Shown here: positions 48,160 through 62,851 of the stretch, one piece after another
Position numbering within the stretch: the first letter of the stretch is position 1
Layout of the letters: each line of letters starts with the position of its first letter
Source of the DNA: Meghimatium bilineatum
Lineage: Eukaryota > Mollusca > Gastropoda > Stylommatophora > Philomycidae
Direction of reading: 5' to 3'
NCBI GenBank assembly: GCA_034231615.1
Contig: CM067309.1
Coordinates: 30,922,798 to 30,986,797 of the forward strand
DNA: 64,000 nt
Translations under genes and position numbers: made by a program
The notes under the pieces: generated by a model
What the model was told of the DNA's origin: nothing
The model's input: only the letters and a program-made list of their open reading frames with translations
The model's database searches: none

Positions 48160-51100
48160 CAACTATGCTATCTGAACACACACACACACACACACACGTT
48201 TCAACTATGCTCTCTTAACACACACACACACGTTTCAACTATGCTCTCTGAACACACACACACACACACACGTTTCAATTATGCTCTCTGAACACACACA
48301 CACGTTTCAACTATACTCTCTGAACACACACACACACACACACACACGTTTCAACTATGCTCTCTGAACACACACACACACACACGTTTCAATTATGCTC
48401 TCTGAACACACACGTTTCAACTATACTCTCTGAACACACACACACACGTTTCAACTATACTCTCTGAACACACACACACACACACACGTTTCAACTATAC
48501 TCTCTGAACACACACACACACGTTTCAACTATACTCTCTGAACACACACACACACACACACGTTTCAACTATACTCTCTGAACACACACACACACACACA
48601 CGTTTCAACTATACTCTCTGAACACACACACACACACACACACGTTTCAACTATACTCTCTCAACACACACACACATTTCAACTATACTCTCTGAACACA
48701 CACACACATTTCAACTATACTCTCTGAACACACATACACACGTTTCAACTATGCTCTCTGAACACACACACACATGTTTCAACTGTACTCTCTGAACAAA
48801 CACACACGTTTCAACTATGCTCTCTGAACACACACACGTTTCAACTATGCTCTCTGAACACTCACACACACACACGCGTTTCAACTATGCTCTCTGAACA
48901 CACACACACACGTTTCAACTATACTCTCTCAACACACACACACATTTCAACTATACTCTCTGAACACACACACACATTTCAACTATACTCTCTGAACACA
49001 CATACACACGTTTCAACTATGCTCTCTGAACACACACACACATGTTTCAACTGTACTCTCTGAACAAACACACACGTTTCAACTATGCTCTCTGAACACA
49101 CACACGTTTCAACTATGCTCTCTGAACACTCACGTTTCATCTATGCTCTCTGAACACACACACACACTCACACACACACACGTCTCAACTATGCTCTCTG
49201 AACACACACGTCTCAACTATGCTCTCTGAATACACACACACACACACGTCTCAACTATGCTCTCTGAACACACACACACACACACGTCTCAACTATGCGC
49301 TCTGAACACACACACACACGTTTCAACTATGCTCTCTGAACACACACGTTTCAACTATGCACTCTGAACACACACACACGTTTCAACTATGCTCTCTGAA
49401 CACACACACACACACAACCACATGTTTCAACTATGCTCTCTGAACACACACACACACACACGTTTCATCTATGCTCTCTGAACACACACACACACGTTTC
49501 AACTATGCTCTCTGAACACACACACACACGTTTCAACTATGCTCTCTGAACACACACACACACACACACGTTTCATCTATGCTCTCTGAACACACACACA
49601 CATGTTTCAACTATACTCTCTGAACACACACACACACACACGTTTCAACTATGCTCTCTGAACAAACACACACACACACATGTTTCAACTATACTCTCTG
49701 AACACACACACACACACACATGTTTCAACTATGTTCTCTGAACACACACACACACACACATTTCAACTATCCTCTCTGAACAAACACACACACATTTCAA
49801 CTATGCTCTCTGAACACACACACTCACACGTTTCAACAGTGCTCGCTGAACACACACACACATACACACACGTCTCAACTATGCTCTCTGAACACACACA
49901 CACACTCACACACACACACGTCTCAACTATGCTCTCTGAACACACACACACACTCACACACACACACGTCTCAACTATGCTCTCTGAACACACACACACA
50001 CTCACACACACACACGTCTCAACTATGCTCTCTGAACACACACACACACTCACACACACACACGTCTCAACTATGCTCTCTGAACACACACGTTTCAACT
50101 ATACTCTCTGAACACACACACACACACACACACACGTTTCAACTATGCTCTCTGAACACACACACACACACACGTTTCAATTATGCTCTCTGAACACACA
50201 CGTTTCAACTATACTCTCTGAACACACACACACACGTTTCAACTATACTCTCTGAACACACACACACACACACACGTTTCAACTATACTCTCTGAACACA
50301 CACACACACACACGTTTCAACTATACTCTCTGAACACACACACACACACACACACACGTTTCAACTATACTCTCTCAACACACACACACATTTCAACTAT
50401 ACTCTCTGAACACACACACACATTTCAACTATACTCTCTGAACACACATACACACGTTTCAACTATGCTCTCTGAACACACACACACATGTTTCAACTGT
50501 ACTCTCTGAACAAACACACACGTTTCAACTATGCTCTCTGAACACACACACGTTTCAACTATGCTCTCTGAACACTCACGTTTCATCTATGCTCTCTGAA
50601 CACACACACACACTCACACACACACACGTCTCAACTATGCTCTCTGAACACACACGTCTCAACTATGCTCTCTGAATACACACACACACACACGTCTCAA
50701 CTATGCTCTCTGAACACACACACACACACACGTCTCAACTATGCGCTCTGAACACACACACACACGTTTGAACTATGCTCTCTGAACACACACACACGTT
50801 TCAACTATGCTCTCTGAACACACACACACACACGTTTCAACTATGCTCTCTGAACACACACGTTTCAACTATGCACTCTGAACACACACACACGTTTCAA
50901 CTATGCTCTCTGAACACACACACACACACAACCACATGTTTCAACTATGCTCTCTGAACACACACACACACACACGTTTCATCTATGCTCTCTGAACACA
51001 CACACACACGTTTCAACTATGCTCTCTGAACACACACACACACGTTTCAACTATGCTCTCTGAACACACACACACACACACACGTTTCATCTATGCTCTC

Positions 51101-53327
51101 TGAACACACACACACATGTTTCAACTATACTCTCTGAACACACACACACACACACGTTTCAACTATGCTCTCTGAACAAACACACACACACACATGTTTC
51201 AACTATACTCTCTGAACACACACACACACACACATGTTTCAACTATGTTCTCTGAACACACACACACACACACATTTCAACTATCCTCTCTGAACAAACA
51301 CACACACATTTCAACTATGCTCTCTGAACACACACACTCACACGTTTCAACAGTGCTCGCTGAACACACACACACATACACACACGTCTCAACTATGCTC
51401 TCTGAACACACACACACACTCACACACACACACGTCTCAACTATGCTCTCTGAACACACACACACACTCACACACACACACGTCTCAACTATGCTCTCTG
51501 AACACACACACACACTCACACACACACACGTCTCAACTATGCTCTCTGAACACACACACACACTCACACACACACACGTCTCAACTATGCTCTCTGAACA
51601 CACACGTTTCAACTATACTCTCTGAACACGCACGCACACGTTTGAACTATGCTCTCTGAACACACACACACATTTCAACTATGCTCTCTGAACACACACA
51701 CTCACACGTTTCAACAGTGCTCGCTGAACACACACACACATACACACACGTCTCAACTATGCTCTCTGAACACACACACACACTCACACACACACACGTC
51801 TCAACTATGCTCTCTGAACACACACACACACTCACACACACACACGTCTCAACTATGCTCTCTGAACACACACACACACTCACACACACACACGTCTCAA
51901 CTATGCTCTCTGAACACACACGTCTCAACTATGCTCTCTGAATACACACACACACACACGTCTCAACTATGCTCTCTGAACACACACACACACACACGTC
52001 TCAACTATGCGCTCTGAACACACACACACACGTTTGAACTATGCTCTCTGAACACACACACACGTTTCAACTATGCTCTCTGAACACACACACACACACG
52101 TTTCAACTATGCTCTCTGAACACACACGTTTCAACTATGCACTCTGAACACACACACACGTTTCAACTATGCTCTCTGAACACACACACACACACAACCA
52201 CATGTTTCAACTATGCTCTCTGAACACACACACACACACACGTTTCATCTATGCTCTCTGAACACACACACACACGTTTCAACTATGCTCTCTGAACACA
52301 CACACACACGTTTCAACTATGCTCTCTGAACACACACACACACACACACGTTTCATCTATGCTCTCTGAACACACACACACATGTTTCAACTATACTCTC
52401 TGAACACACACACACACACACGTTTCAACTATGCTCTCTGAACAAACACACACACACACATGTTTCAACTATACTCTCTGAACACACACACACACACACA
52501 TGTTTCAACTATGTTCTCTGAACACACACACACACACACATTTCAACTATCCTCTCTGAACAAACACACACACATTTCAACTATGCTCTCTGAACACACA
52601 CACTCACACGTTTCAACAGTGCTCGCTGAACACACACACACATACACACACGTCTCAACTATGCTCTCTGAACACACACACACACTCACACACACACACG
52701 TCTCAACTATGCTCTCTGAACACACACACACACTCACACACACACACGTCTCAACTATGCTCTCTGAACACACACACACACTCACACACACACACGTCTC
52801 AACTATGCTCTCTGAACACACACACACACTCACACACACACACGTCTCAACTATGCTCTCTGAACACACACGTTTCAACTATACTCTCTGAACACGCACG
52901 CACACGTTTGAACTATGCTCTCTGAACACACACACACGTTTCAACTATGCTCTCTGAACACACACACACACGTTTCAACTATGCTCTCTGAACACACACA
53001 CACACACACGTTTCAATTATGCTCTCTGAACACACACACACGTTTCAACTATACTCTCTGAACACACACACACACACACACACGTTTCAACTATGCTCTC
53101 TGAACACACACACACACACACACGTTTCAATTATGCTCTCTGAACACACACGTTTCAACTATACTCTCTGAACACACACACACACGTTTCAACTATACTC
53201 TCTGAACACACACACACACACACACACGTTTCAACTATACTCTCTGAACACACACACACACACACGTTTCAACTATACTCTCTGAACACACACACACACA
53301 CACACACATTTCAACTATACTCTCTGA

Positions 53328-53359
<32 letters not shown>

Positions 53360-54639
53360 CAACTATGCTATCTGAACACACACACACACACACACACGTT
53401 TCAACTATGCTCTCTTAACACACACACACACGTTTCAACTATGCTCTCTGAACACACACACACACACACACGTTTCAATTATGCTCTCTGAACACACACA
53501 CACGTTTCAACTATACTCTCTGAACACACACACACACACACACACACGTTTCAACTATGCTCTCTGAACACACACACACACACGTTTCAATTATGCTCTC
53601 TGAACACACACGTTTCAACTATACTCTCTGAACACACACACACACGTTTCAACTATACTCTCTGAACACACACACACACACACGTTTCAACTATACTCTC
53701 TGAACACACACACACACGTTTCAACTATACTCTCTGAACACACACACACACACACACGTTTCAACTATACTCTCTGAACACACACACACACACACACGTT
53801 TCAACTATACTCTCTGAACACACACACACACACACACACGTTTCAACTATACTCTCTCAACACACACACACATTTCAACTATACTCTCTGAACACACACA
53901 CACATTTCAACTATACTCTCTGAACACACATACACACGTTTCAACTATGCTCTCTGAACACACACACACATGTTTCAACTGTACTCTCTGAACAAACACA
54001 CATGTTTCAACTATGCTCTCTGAACACACACACGTTTCAACTATGCTCTCTGAACACTCACACACACACACGCGTTTCAACTATGCTCTCTGAACACACA
54101 CACACACGTTTCAACTATGCTCTCTGAACACACACACACATTTCATCTATACTCTCTGAACACACACACACACGTTTCAACTATGCTCTCTGAACACACA
54201 CACGTTTCAACTATGCTCTCTGAACACACACACACACACACACGTTTCAACTATGCTCTCTGAACACACACACACACACACGTTTCAACTATGCTCTCTG
54301 AACACACACACACACACACGTTTCAACTATGCTCTCTGAACACACACGTTTCAACTATGCTCTCTGAACACACACACACACACATGTTTCAACTATGCTC
54401 TCTGAACACACACACACACACACGTTTCAACTATGCTCTCTGAACACACACACACATTTCAACTATACTCTCTGAACACACACACACACACGTTTCAACT
54501 ATGCTCTCTGAACACACACGTTTTAACTATGCTCTCTTAACACACACACACACATGTTTCAACTATGCTCTCTGAACATACACACACATTACAACTGTAC
54601 TCTCTAAACACACACACACGTTTCAACTATACTCTATGA

Positions 54640-54671
<32 letters not shown>

Positions 54672-55012
54672 CAACTATGCTCTCTGAACACACACACACA
54701 CACGTTTCAACTATGCTCTCTGAACACACACACACACACACACACGTTTCAACTATGCTCTCTGAACACACACACACACACACACACGTTTCATCTATGC
54801 TCTCTGAACACACACACACACGTTTCAACTATGCTATCTGAACACACACACACACACACACACACGTTTCAACTATGCTCTCTGAACACACACACACACG
54901 TTTCAACTATGCTATCTGAACACACACACACACACGTTTCAACTATACTCTCTGAACAAACACACACGTTTCAACTGTGCTTTCTGAACAAACACACACG
55001 TTTCAACTGTGC

Positions 55013-55241
55013 TCTCTGAACACACACACACAACAACTGTGCTCTCTGAACACACACACACAACAACTGTGCTCTCTGAACACACACACACAACAACTGT
55101 GCTCTCTGAACACACACACACAACAACTATGCTCTCTGAACACACACACACAACAACTATGCTCTCTGAACACACACACACAACAACTATGCTCTCTGAA
55201 CACACACACACAACAACTATGCTCTCTGAACACACACACAC
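55013..55241. repeat. 30-bp AACAACT sub-array, copy 1
   Basis: Eight units in which GTTTCAACT is replaced by AACAACT, giving a fixed 30-bp period (AACAACTRTGCTCTCTGAAC plus CACACACACA). The first four carry GTG and the last four ATG. (CA)n length is constant here, unlike the rest of the satellite. Confidence 0.93.
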
Positions 55242-55995
55242 ACACATTTCAACTATCCTCTCTGAACAAACACACACACATTTCAACTATGCTCTCTGAA
55301 CACACACACTCACACGTTTCAACAGTGCTCGCTGAACACACACACACATACACACACGTCTCAACTATGCTCTCTGAACACACACACACACTCACACACA
55401 CACACGTCTCAACTATGCTCTCTGAACACACACACACACTCACACACACACACGTCTCAACTATGCTCTCTGAACACACACACACACTCACACACACACA
55501 CGTCTCAACTATGCTCTCTGAACACACACACACACTCACACACACACACGTCTCAACTATGCTCTCTGAACACACACGTTTCAACTATACTCTCTGAACA
55601 CGCACGCACACGTTTGAACTATGCTCTCTGAACACACACACACGTTTCAACTATGCTCTCTGAACACACACACACACGTTTCAACTATGCTCTCTGAACA
55701 CACACACACGTTTCAACTATACTCTCTGAACACACACACACACACACACACGTTTCAACTATGCTCTCTGAACACACACACACACACACACGTTTCAATT
55801 ATGCTCTCTGAACACACACGTTTCAACTATACTCTCTGAACACACACACACACGTTTCAACTATACTCTCTGAACACACACACACACACACACACGTTTC
55901 AACTATACTCTCTGAACACACACACACACACACGTTTCAACTATACTCTCTGAACACACACACACACACACACACATTTCAACTATACTCTCTGA

Positions 55996-56027
<32 letters not shown>

Positions 56028-57315
56028 CAACTATGCTATCTGAACACACACACACACACACACACGTTTCAACTATGCTCTCTTAACACACACACACACG
56101 TTTCAACTATGCTCTCTGAACACACACACACACACACACGTTTCAATTATGCTCTCTGAACACACACACACGTTTCAACTATACTCTCTGAACACACACA
56201 CACACACACACACACGTTTCAACTATGCTCTCTGAACACACACACACACACACGTTTCAATTATGCTCTCTGAACACACACGTTTCAACTATACTCTCTG
56301 AACACACACACACACGTTTCAACTATACTCTCTGAACACACACACACACACACACGTTTCAACTATACTCTCTGAACACACACACACACGTTTCAACTAT
56401 ACTCTCTGAACACACACACACACACACACACGTTTCAACTATACTCTCTGAACACACACACACACACACACGTTTCAACTATACTCTCTGAACACACACA
56501 CACACACACACACGTTTCAACTATACTCTCTCAACACACACACACATTTCAACTATACTCTCTGAACACACACACACATTTCAACTATACTCTCTGAACA
56601 CACATACACACGTTTCAACTATGCTCTCTGAACACACACACACATGTTTCAACTGTACTCTCTGAACAAACACACACGTTTCAACTATGCTCTCTGAACA
56701 CACACACGTTTCAACTATGCTCTCTGAACACTCACACACACACACGCGTTTCAACTATGCTCTCTGAACACACACACACACGTTTCAACTATGCTCTCTG
56801 AACACACACACACATTTCATCTATACTCTCTGAACACACACACACACGTTTCAACTATGCTCTCTGAACACACACACGTTTCAACTATGCTCTCTGAACA
56901 CACACACACACACACACGTTTCAACTATGCTCTCTGAACACACACACACACACACGTTTCAACTATGCTCTCTGAACACACACACACACACACGTTTCAA
57001 CTATGCTCTCTGAACACACACGTTTCAACTATGCTCTCTGAACACACACACACACACATGTTTCAACTATGCTCTCTGAACACACACACACACACACACG
57101 TTTCAACTATGCTCTCTGAACACACACACACATTTCAACTATACTCTCTGAACACACACACACACACGTTTCAACTATGCTCTCTGAACACACACGTTTT
57201 AACTATGCTCTCTTAACACACACACACACATGTTTCAACTATGCTCTCTGAACATACACACACATTACAACTGTACTCTCTAAACACACACACACGTTTC
57301 AACTATACTCTATGA

Positions 57316-57347
<32 letters not shown>

Positions 57348-59158
57348 CAACTATGCTCTCTGAACACACACACACACACGTTTCAACTATGCTCTCTGAA
57401 CACACACACACACACACACACGTTTCAACTATGCTCTCTGAACACACACACACACACACACACGTTTCATCTATGCTCTCTGAACACACACACACACGTT
57501 TCAACTATGCTATCTGAACACACACACACACACACACACACGTTTCAACTATGCTCTCTGAACACACACACACACATGTTTCAACTATACTCTCTGAACA
57601 CACACACACACACACGTTTCAACTATGCTCTCTGAACAAACACACACACACACACATGTTTCAACTATACTCTCTGAACACACACACACACACACACATG
57701 TTTCAACTATGTTCTCTGAACACACACACACATTTCAACTATCCTCTCTGAACAAACACACACACACACATTTCAACTATGCTCTCTGAACACACACACT
57801 CACACGTTTCAACAGTGCTCGCTGAACACACACACACATACACACACGTCTCAACTATGCTCTCTGAACACACACACACACTCACACACACACACGTCTC
57901 AACTATGCTCTCTGAACACACACACACACTCACACACACACACGTCTCAACTATGCTCTCTGAACACACACACACACTCACACACACACACGTCTCAACT
58001 ATGCTCTCTGAACACACACACACACTCACACACACACACGTCTCAACTATGCTCTCTGAACACACACGTTTCAACTATACTCTCTGAACACGCACGCACA
58101 CGTTTGAACTATGCTCTCTGAACACACACACACGTTTCAACTATGCTCTCTGAACACACACACATGTTTCAACTATACTCTCTGAACACACAACACACAC
58201 ACACACACGTTTCAACTATGCTCTCTGAACAAACACACACACACACATGTTTCAACTATACTCTCTGAACAAACACACACACACACATGTTTCAACTATG
58301 CTCTCTGAACAAACACACACACACACATGTTTCAACTATGCTCTCTGAACAAACACACACACACACACGTTTCAACTATGCTCTCTGAACAAACACACAC
58401 ACACACATGTTTCAACTATGCTCTCTGAACAAACACACACACACACATGTTTCACCTATGCTCTCTGAACAAACACACACACACATGTTTCAACTATACT
58501 CTCTGAACAAACAAACACACACACACGTTTCAACTATGCTCTCTGAACAAACACACACACACACATGTTTCAACTATACTCTCTGAACACACACACACAC
58601 ACACACGTTTCAACTATGCTCTCTGAACAAACACACACACACACATGTTTCAACTATACTCTCTGAACACACACACACACACACACGTTTCAACTATGAT
58701 CTCTGAACACAAACACACACACACATGTTTCAACTATACTCTCTGAACACACACACACACACACACACACATGTTTCAACTACGTTCTCTGAACACACAC
58801 ACACACACACACATTTCAACTATGCTCTCTGAACAAACACACACATTACAACTATACTCTCTGAACACACACACACATTTCAACTATACTCTCTGAACAC
58901 ACACACACACACACACACGTTTCAACTATGTACTCTGAACACACACACACATTTCAACTATGCTCTCTGAACACACACACACACACACACACGTTTCAAC
59001 TATGTTCTCTGAACACACACACACACATTTCAACTATGCTCTCTGAACACACACACTCACACATTTCAACTATGTTCTCTGAACACACACACACACACAC
59101 ACACATTTCAAATATACTCTCTGAACACACACACACATGTTTCAACTATGTTCTCTGA

Positions 59159-59372
59159 AAACACACACACACACACGTTTCAACTATGTTCTCTGAAAAC
59201 ACACACACACACACGTTTCAACTATGTTCTCTGAAAACACACACACACACACGTTTCAACTATGTTCTCTGAAAACACACACACACACACGTTTCAACTA
59301 TGTTCTCTGAAAACACACACACACACACGTTTCAACTATGTTCTCTGAAAACACACACACACACACGTTTCA
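59159..59372. repeat. 38-bp GAAAACAC sub-array
   Basis: Six identical 38-bp units containing TGTTCTCTGAAAACACACAC. The GAAAAC variant is otherwise rare in the satellite, so this is a very recent local amplification. Confidence 0.92.
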
Positions 59373-59633
59373 ACTATGCTCTCTGAACACACACACACAC
59401 ACACACACGTTTCATCTATGCTCTCTGAACACACACACACACGTTTCAACTATGCTATCTGAACACACACACACACACACACACACGTTTCAACTATGCT
59501 CTCTGAACACACACACACACGTTTCAACTATGCTATCTGAACACACACACACACACGTTTCAACTATACTCTCTGAACAAACACACACGTTTCAACTGTG
59601 CTTTCTGAACAAACACACACGTTTCAACTGTGC

Positions 59634-59862
59634 TCTCTGAACACACACACACAACAACTGTGCTCTCTGAACACACACACACAACAACTGTGCTCTCTGA
59701 ACACACACACACAACAACTGTGCTCTCTGAACACACACACACAACAACTATGCTCTCTGAACACACACACACAACAACTATGCTCTCTGAACACACACAC
59801 ACAACAACTATGCTCTCTGAACACACACACACAACAACTATGCTCTCTGAACACACACACAC
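59634..59862. repeat. 30-bp AACAACT sub-array, copy 2
   Basis: The same eight units, in the same GTG x4 then ATG x4 order, as at 55013-55241. The offset is 4621 bp, matching the offset of the flanking sequence. Confidence 0.93.
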
Positions 59863-61937
59863 ACACATTTCAACTATCCTCTCTGAACAAACACACACAC
59901 ATTTCAACTATGCTCTCTGAACACACACACTCACACGTTTCAACAGTGCTCGCTGAACACACACACACATACACACACGTCTCAACTATGCTCTCTGAAC
60001 ACACACACACACTCACACACACACACGTCTCAACTATGCTCTCTGAACACACACACACACTCACACACACACACGTCTCAACTATGCTCTCTGAACACAC
60101 ACACACACTCACACACACACACGTCTCAACTATGCTCTCTGAACACACACACACACTCACACACACACACGTCTCAACTATGCTCTCTGAACACACACGT
60201 TTCAACTATACTCTCTGAACACGCACGCACACGTTTGAACTATGCTCTCTGAACACACACACACGTTTCAACTATGCTCTCTGAACACACACACACACGT
60301 TTCAACTATGCTCTCTGAACACACACACACGTTTCAACTATACTCTCTGAACACACACACACACACACACACGTTTCAACTATGCTCTCTGAACACACAC
60401 ACACACACACACGTTTCAATTATGCTCTCTGAACACACACGTTTCAACTATACTCTCTGAACACACACACACACGTTTCAACTATACTCTCTGAACACAC
60501 ACACACACACACACACACGTTTCAACTATACTCTCTGAACACACACACACACACACGTTTCAACTATACTCTCTGAACACACACACACACACACACACAT
60601 TTCAACTATACTCTCTGAACACACACACACACACACACGTTTCAACTATGCTATTCTGAACACACACACACACACACACACGTTTCAACTATGCTCTCTT
60701 TAACACACACACACACGTTTTCAACTATGCTCTCTGAACACACACACACACACACACGTTTCAATTATGCTCTCTGAACACACACACACGTTTCAACTAT
60801 ACTCTCTGAACACACACACACACACACACACACACGTTTCAACTATGCTCTCTGAACACACACAGCACACACACACGTTTCAATTATGCTCTCTGAACAC
60901 ACACGTTTCAACTATACTCTCTGAACACACACACACACGTTTCAACTATACTCTCTGAACACACACACACACACACACGTTTCAACTATACTCTCTGAAC
61001 ACACACACACACGTTTCAACTATACTCTCTGAACACACACACACACACAACACGTTTCAACTATACTCTCTGAACACACACACACACACACACGTTTCAA
61101 CTATACTCTCTGAACACACACACACACACACACACGTTTCAACTATACTCTCTCAACACACACACACATTTCAACTATACTCTCTGAACACACACACACA
61201 TTTCAACTATACTCTCTGAACACACATACACACGTTTCAACTATGCTCTCTGAACACACACACACATGTTTCAACTGTACTCTCTGAACAAACACACACG
61301 TTTCAACTATGCTCTCTGAACACACACACGTTTCAACTATGCTCTCTGAACACTCACACACACACACGCGTTTCAACTATGCTCTCTGAACACACACACA
61401 CACGTTTCAACTATGCTCTCTGAACACACACACACATTTCATCTATACTCTCTGAACACACACACACACGTTTCAACTATGCTCTCTGAACACACACACG
61501 TTTCAACTATGCTCTCTGAACACACACACACACACACACGTTTCAACTATGCTCTCTGAACACACACACACACACACGTTTCAACTATGCTCTCTGAACA
61601 CACACACACACACACGTTTCAACTATGCTCTCTGAACACACACGTTTCAACTATGCTCTCTGAACACACACACACACACATGTTTCAACTATGCTCTCTG
61701 AACACACACACACACACACACGTTTCAACTATGCTCTCTGAACACACACACACATTTCAACTATACTCTCTGAACACACACACACACACGTTTCAACTAT
61801 GCTCTCTGAACACACACGTTTTAACTATGCTCTCTTAACACACACACACACATGTTTCAACTATGCTCTCTGAACATACACACACATTACAACTGTACTC
61901 TCTAAACACACAGCACACGTTTCAACTATACTCTATG

Positions 61938-61974
<37 letters not shown>

Positions 61975-62641
61975 CAACTATGCTCTCTGAACACACACAC
62001 ACACACGTTTCAACTATGCTCTCTGAACACACACACACACACACACACGTTTCAACTATGCTCTCTGAACACACACACACACACACACACACGTTTCATC
62101 TATGCTCTCTGAACACACACACACACGTTTCAACTATGCTATCTGAACACACACACACACACACACACACACGTTTCAACTATGCTCTTTGAACACACAC
62201 ACACACATGTTTCAACTATACTCTCTGAACACACACACACACACACGTTTCAACTATGCTCTCTGAACAAACACACACACACACACATGTTTCAACTATA
62301 CTCTCTGAACACACACACACACACACACATGTTTCAACTATGTTCTCTGAACACACACACACATTTCAACTATCCTCTCTGAACACACACACTCACACGT
62401 TTCAACAGTGCTCTCTGAACACACACACTCACACGTTTCAACAGTGCTCTCTGAACACACACACTCACACGTTTCAACAGTGCTCGCTGGAACACACACA
62501 CACATACACACACGTCTCAACTATGCTCTCTGAACACACACACACACTCACACACACACACGTCTCAACTATGCTCTCTGACACACACACACACTCACAC
62601 GTCTCAACTATGCTCCTCTGAACACACACACACACGTTTCA

Positions 62642-62741
62642 NNNNNNNNNNNNNNNNNNNNNNNNNNNNNNNNNNNNNNNNNNNNNNNNNNNNNNNNNNN
62701 NNNNNNNNNNNNNNNNNNNNNNNNNNNNNNNNNNNNNNNNN
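62642..62741. other. Assembly gap (100 Ns)
   Basis: Exactly 100 undetermined bases, a common placeholder for a gap of unknown size. It separates the satellite from the remains of exon 6 and probably hides more satellite, the splice acceptor and the start of exon 6. Confidence 0.98.
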
Positions 62742-62851
62742 GATTGTGATTGAAGTCTCCTGCTGCAAGTATCCTAAAGCTGAGGAGCTGATGGGGTTGT
62801 GGGAAGACAACAAAGATGCTCTTGTTAATCTAATTTATACTGTTCATATTG
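62742..62851 (+). CDS. Carboxypeptidase M/D-like, coding exon 6 (partial; catalytic Glu)
   Basis: The exon is cut at its 5' side by the gap. From 62743 it reads IVIEVSCCKYPKAEELMGLW, then EDNKDALVNLIYTVHI. The glutamate at 62752-62754 lies where the catalytic base (Glu270 of carboxypeptidase A) sits in the E(V/L)SCxK(Y/F)P motif of this subfamily. KYPKAEEL is typical of carboxypeptidase D and M. About 13 residues (GGMQDxNYxxxNCFE region) between exon 5 and here are missing and should lie in the gap. The exon ends in phase 1 before GTAAGT at 62852. The next expected segment (GVKGxV, start of the transthyretin-like domain) is not found in the window, so the gene continues beyond 64000. Confidence 0.88.

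Larger units (their letters stand above)
28951..62641. repeat. 33.7 kb compound satellite filling intron 5
   Basis: Begins 35 bp after the donor of exon 5 and ends at the assembly gap. Each unit has a core of about 22 bp, GTTTCAACTATGCTCTCTGA plus A, followed by (CA)n of variable length, usually about 4 to 16 dinucleotides. Dividing the length by a mean unit of about 35 bp gives of the order of 950 units. Core variants (ATACTCTC, ATGTTCTC, GTCTCAAC, GTTTGAAC, ACAGTGCTC, GAACAAAC, ACTCACAC) define sub-families arranged in higher-order blocks. No unrelated insertion was seen. Open frames on both strands (SEHTHTH, FQLCSLNTH, CVCSESIVETC) come from the period and are not genes. Confidence 0.98.

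Noticed and set aside
28951..62641. Dozens of open frames on both strands encoding SEHTHTHVST, FQLCSLNTHTH or CVCSESIVETC repeats, up to 206 codons
   Set aside because: They follow the repeat period, occur in overlapping frames and both strands at once, and change frame whenever (CA)n changes. There is no start context or unique flanking domain. They are artefacts of the satellite.
28951..62641. CRISPR-like array (short repeats with variable spacers)
   Set aside because: The 'spacers' are (CA)n tracts, not unique sequence, and the window is eukaryotic with a spliced gene and SINE/LINE elements. It is a satellite.
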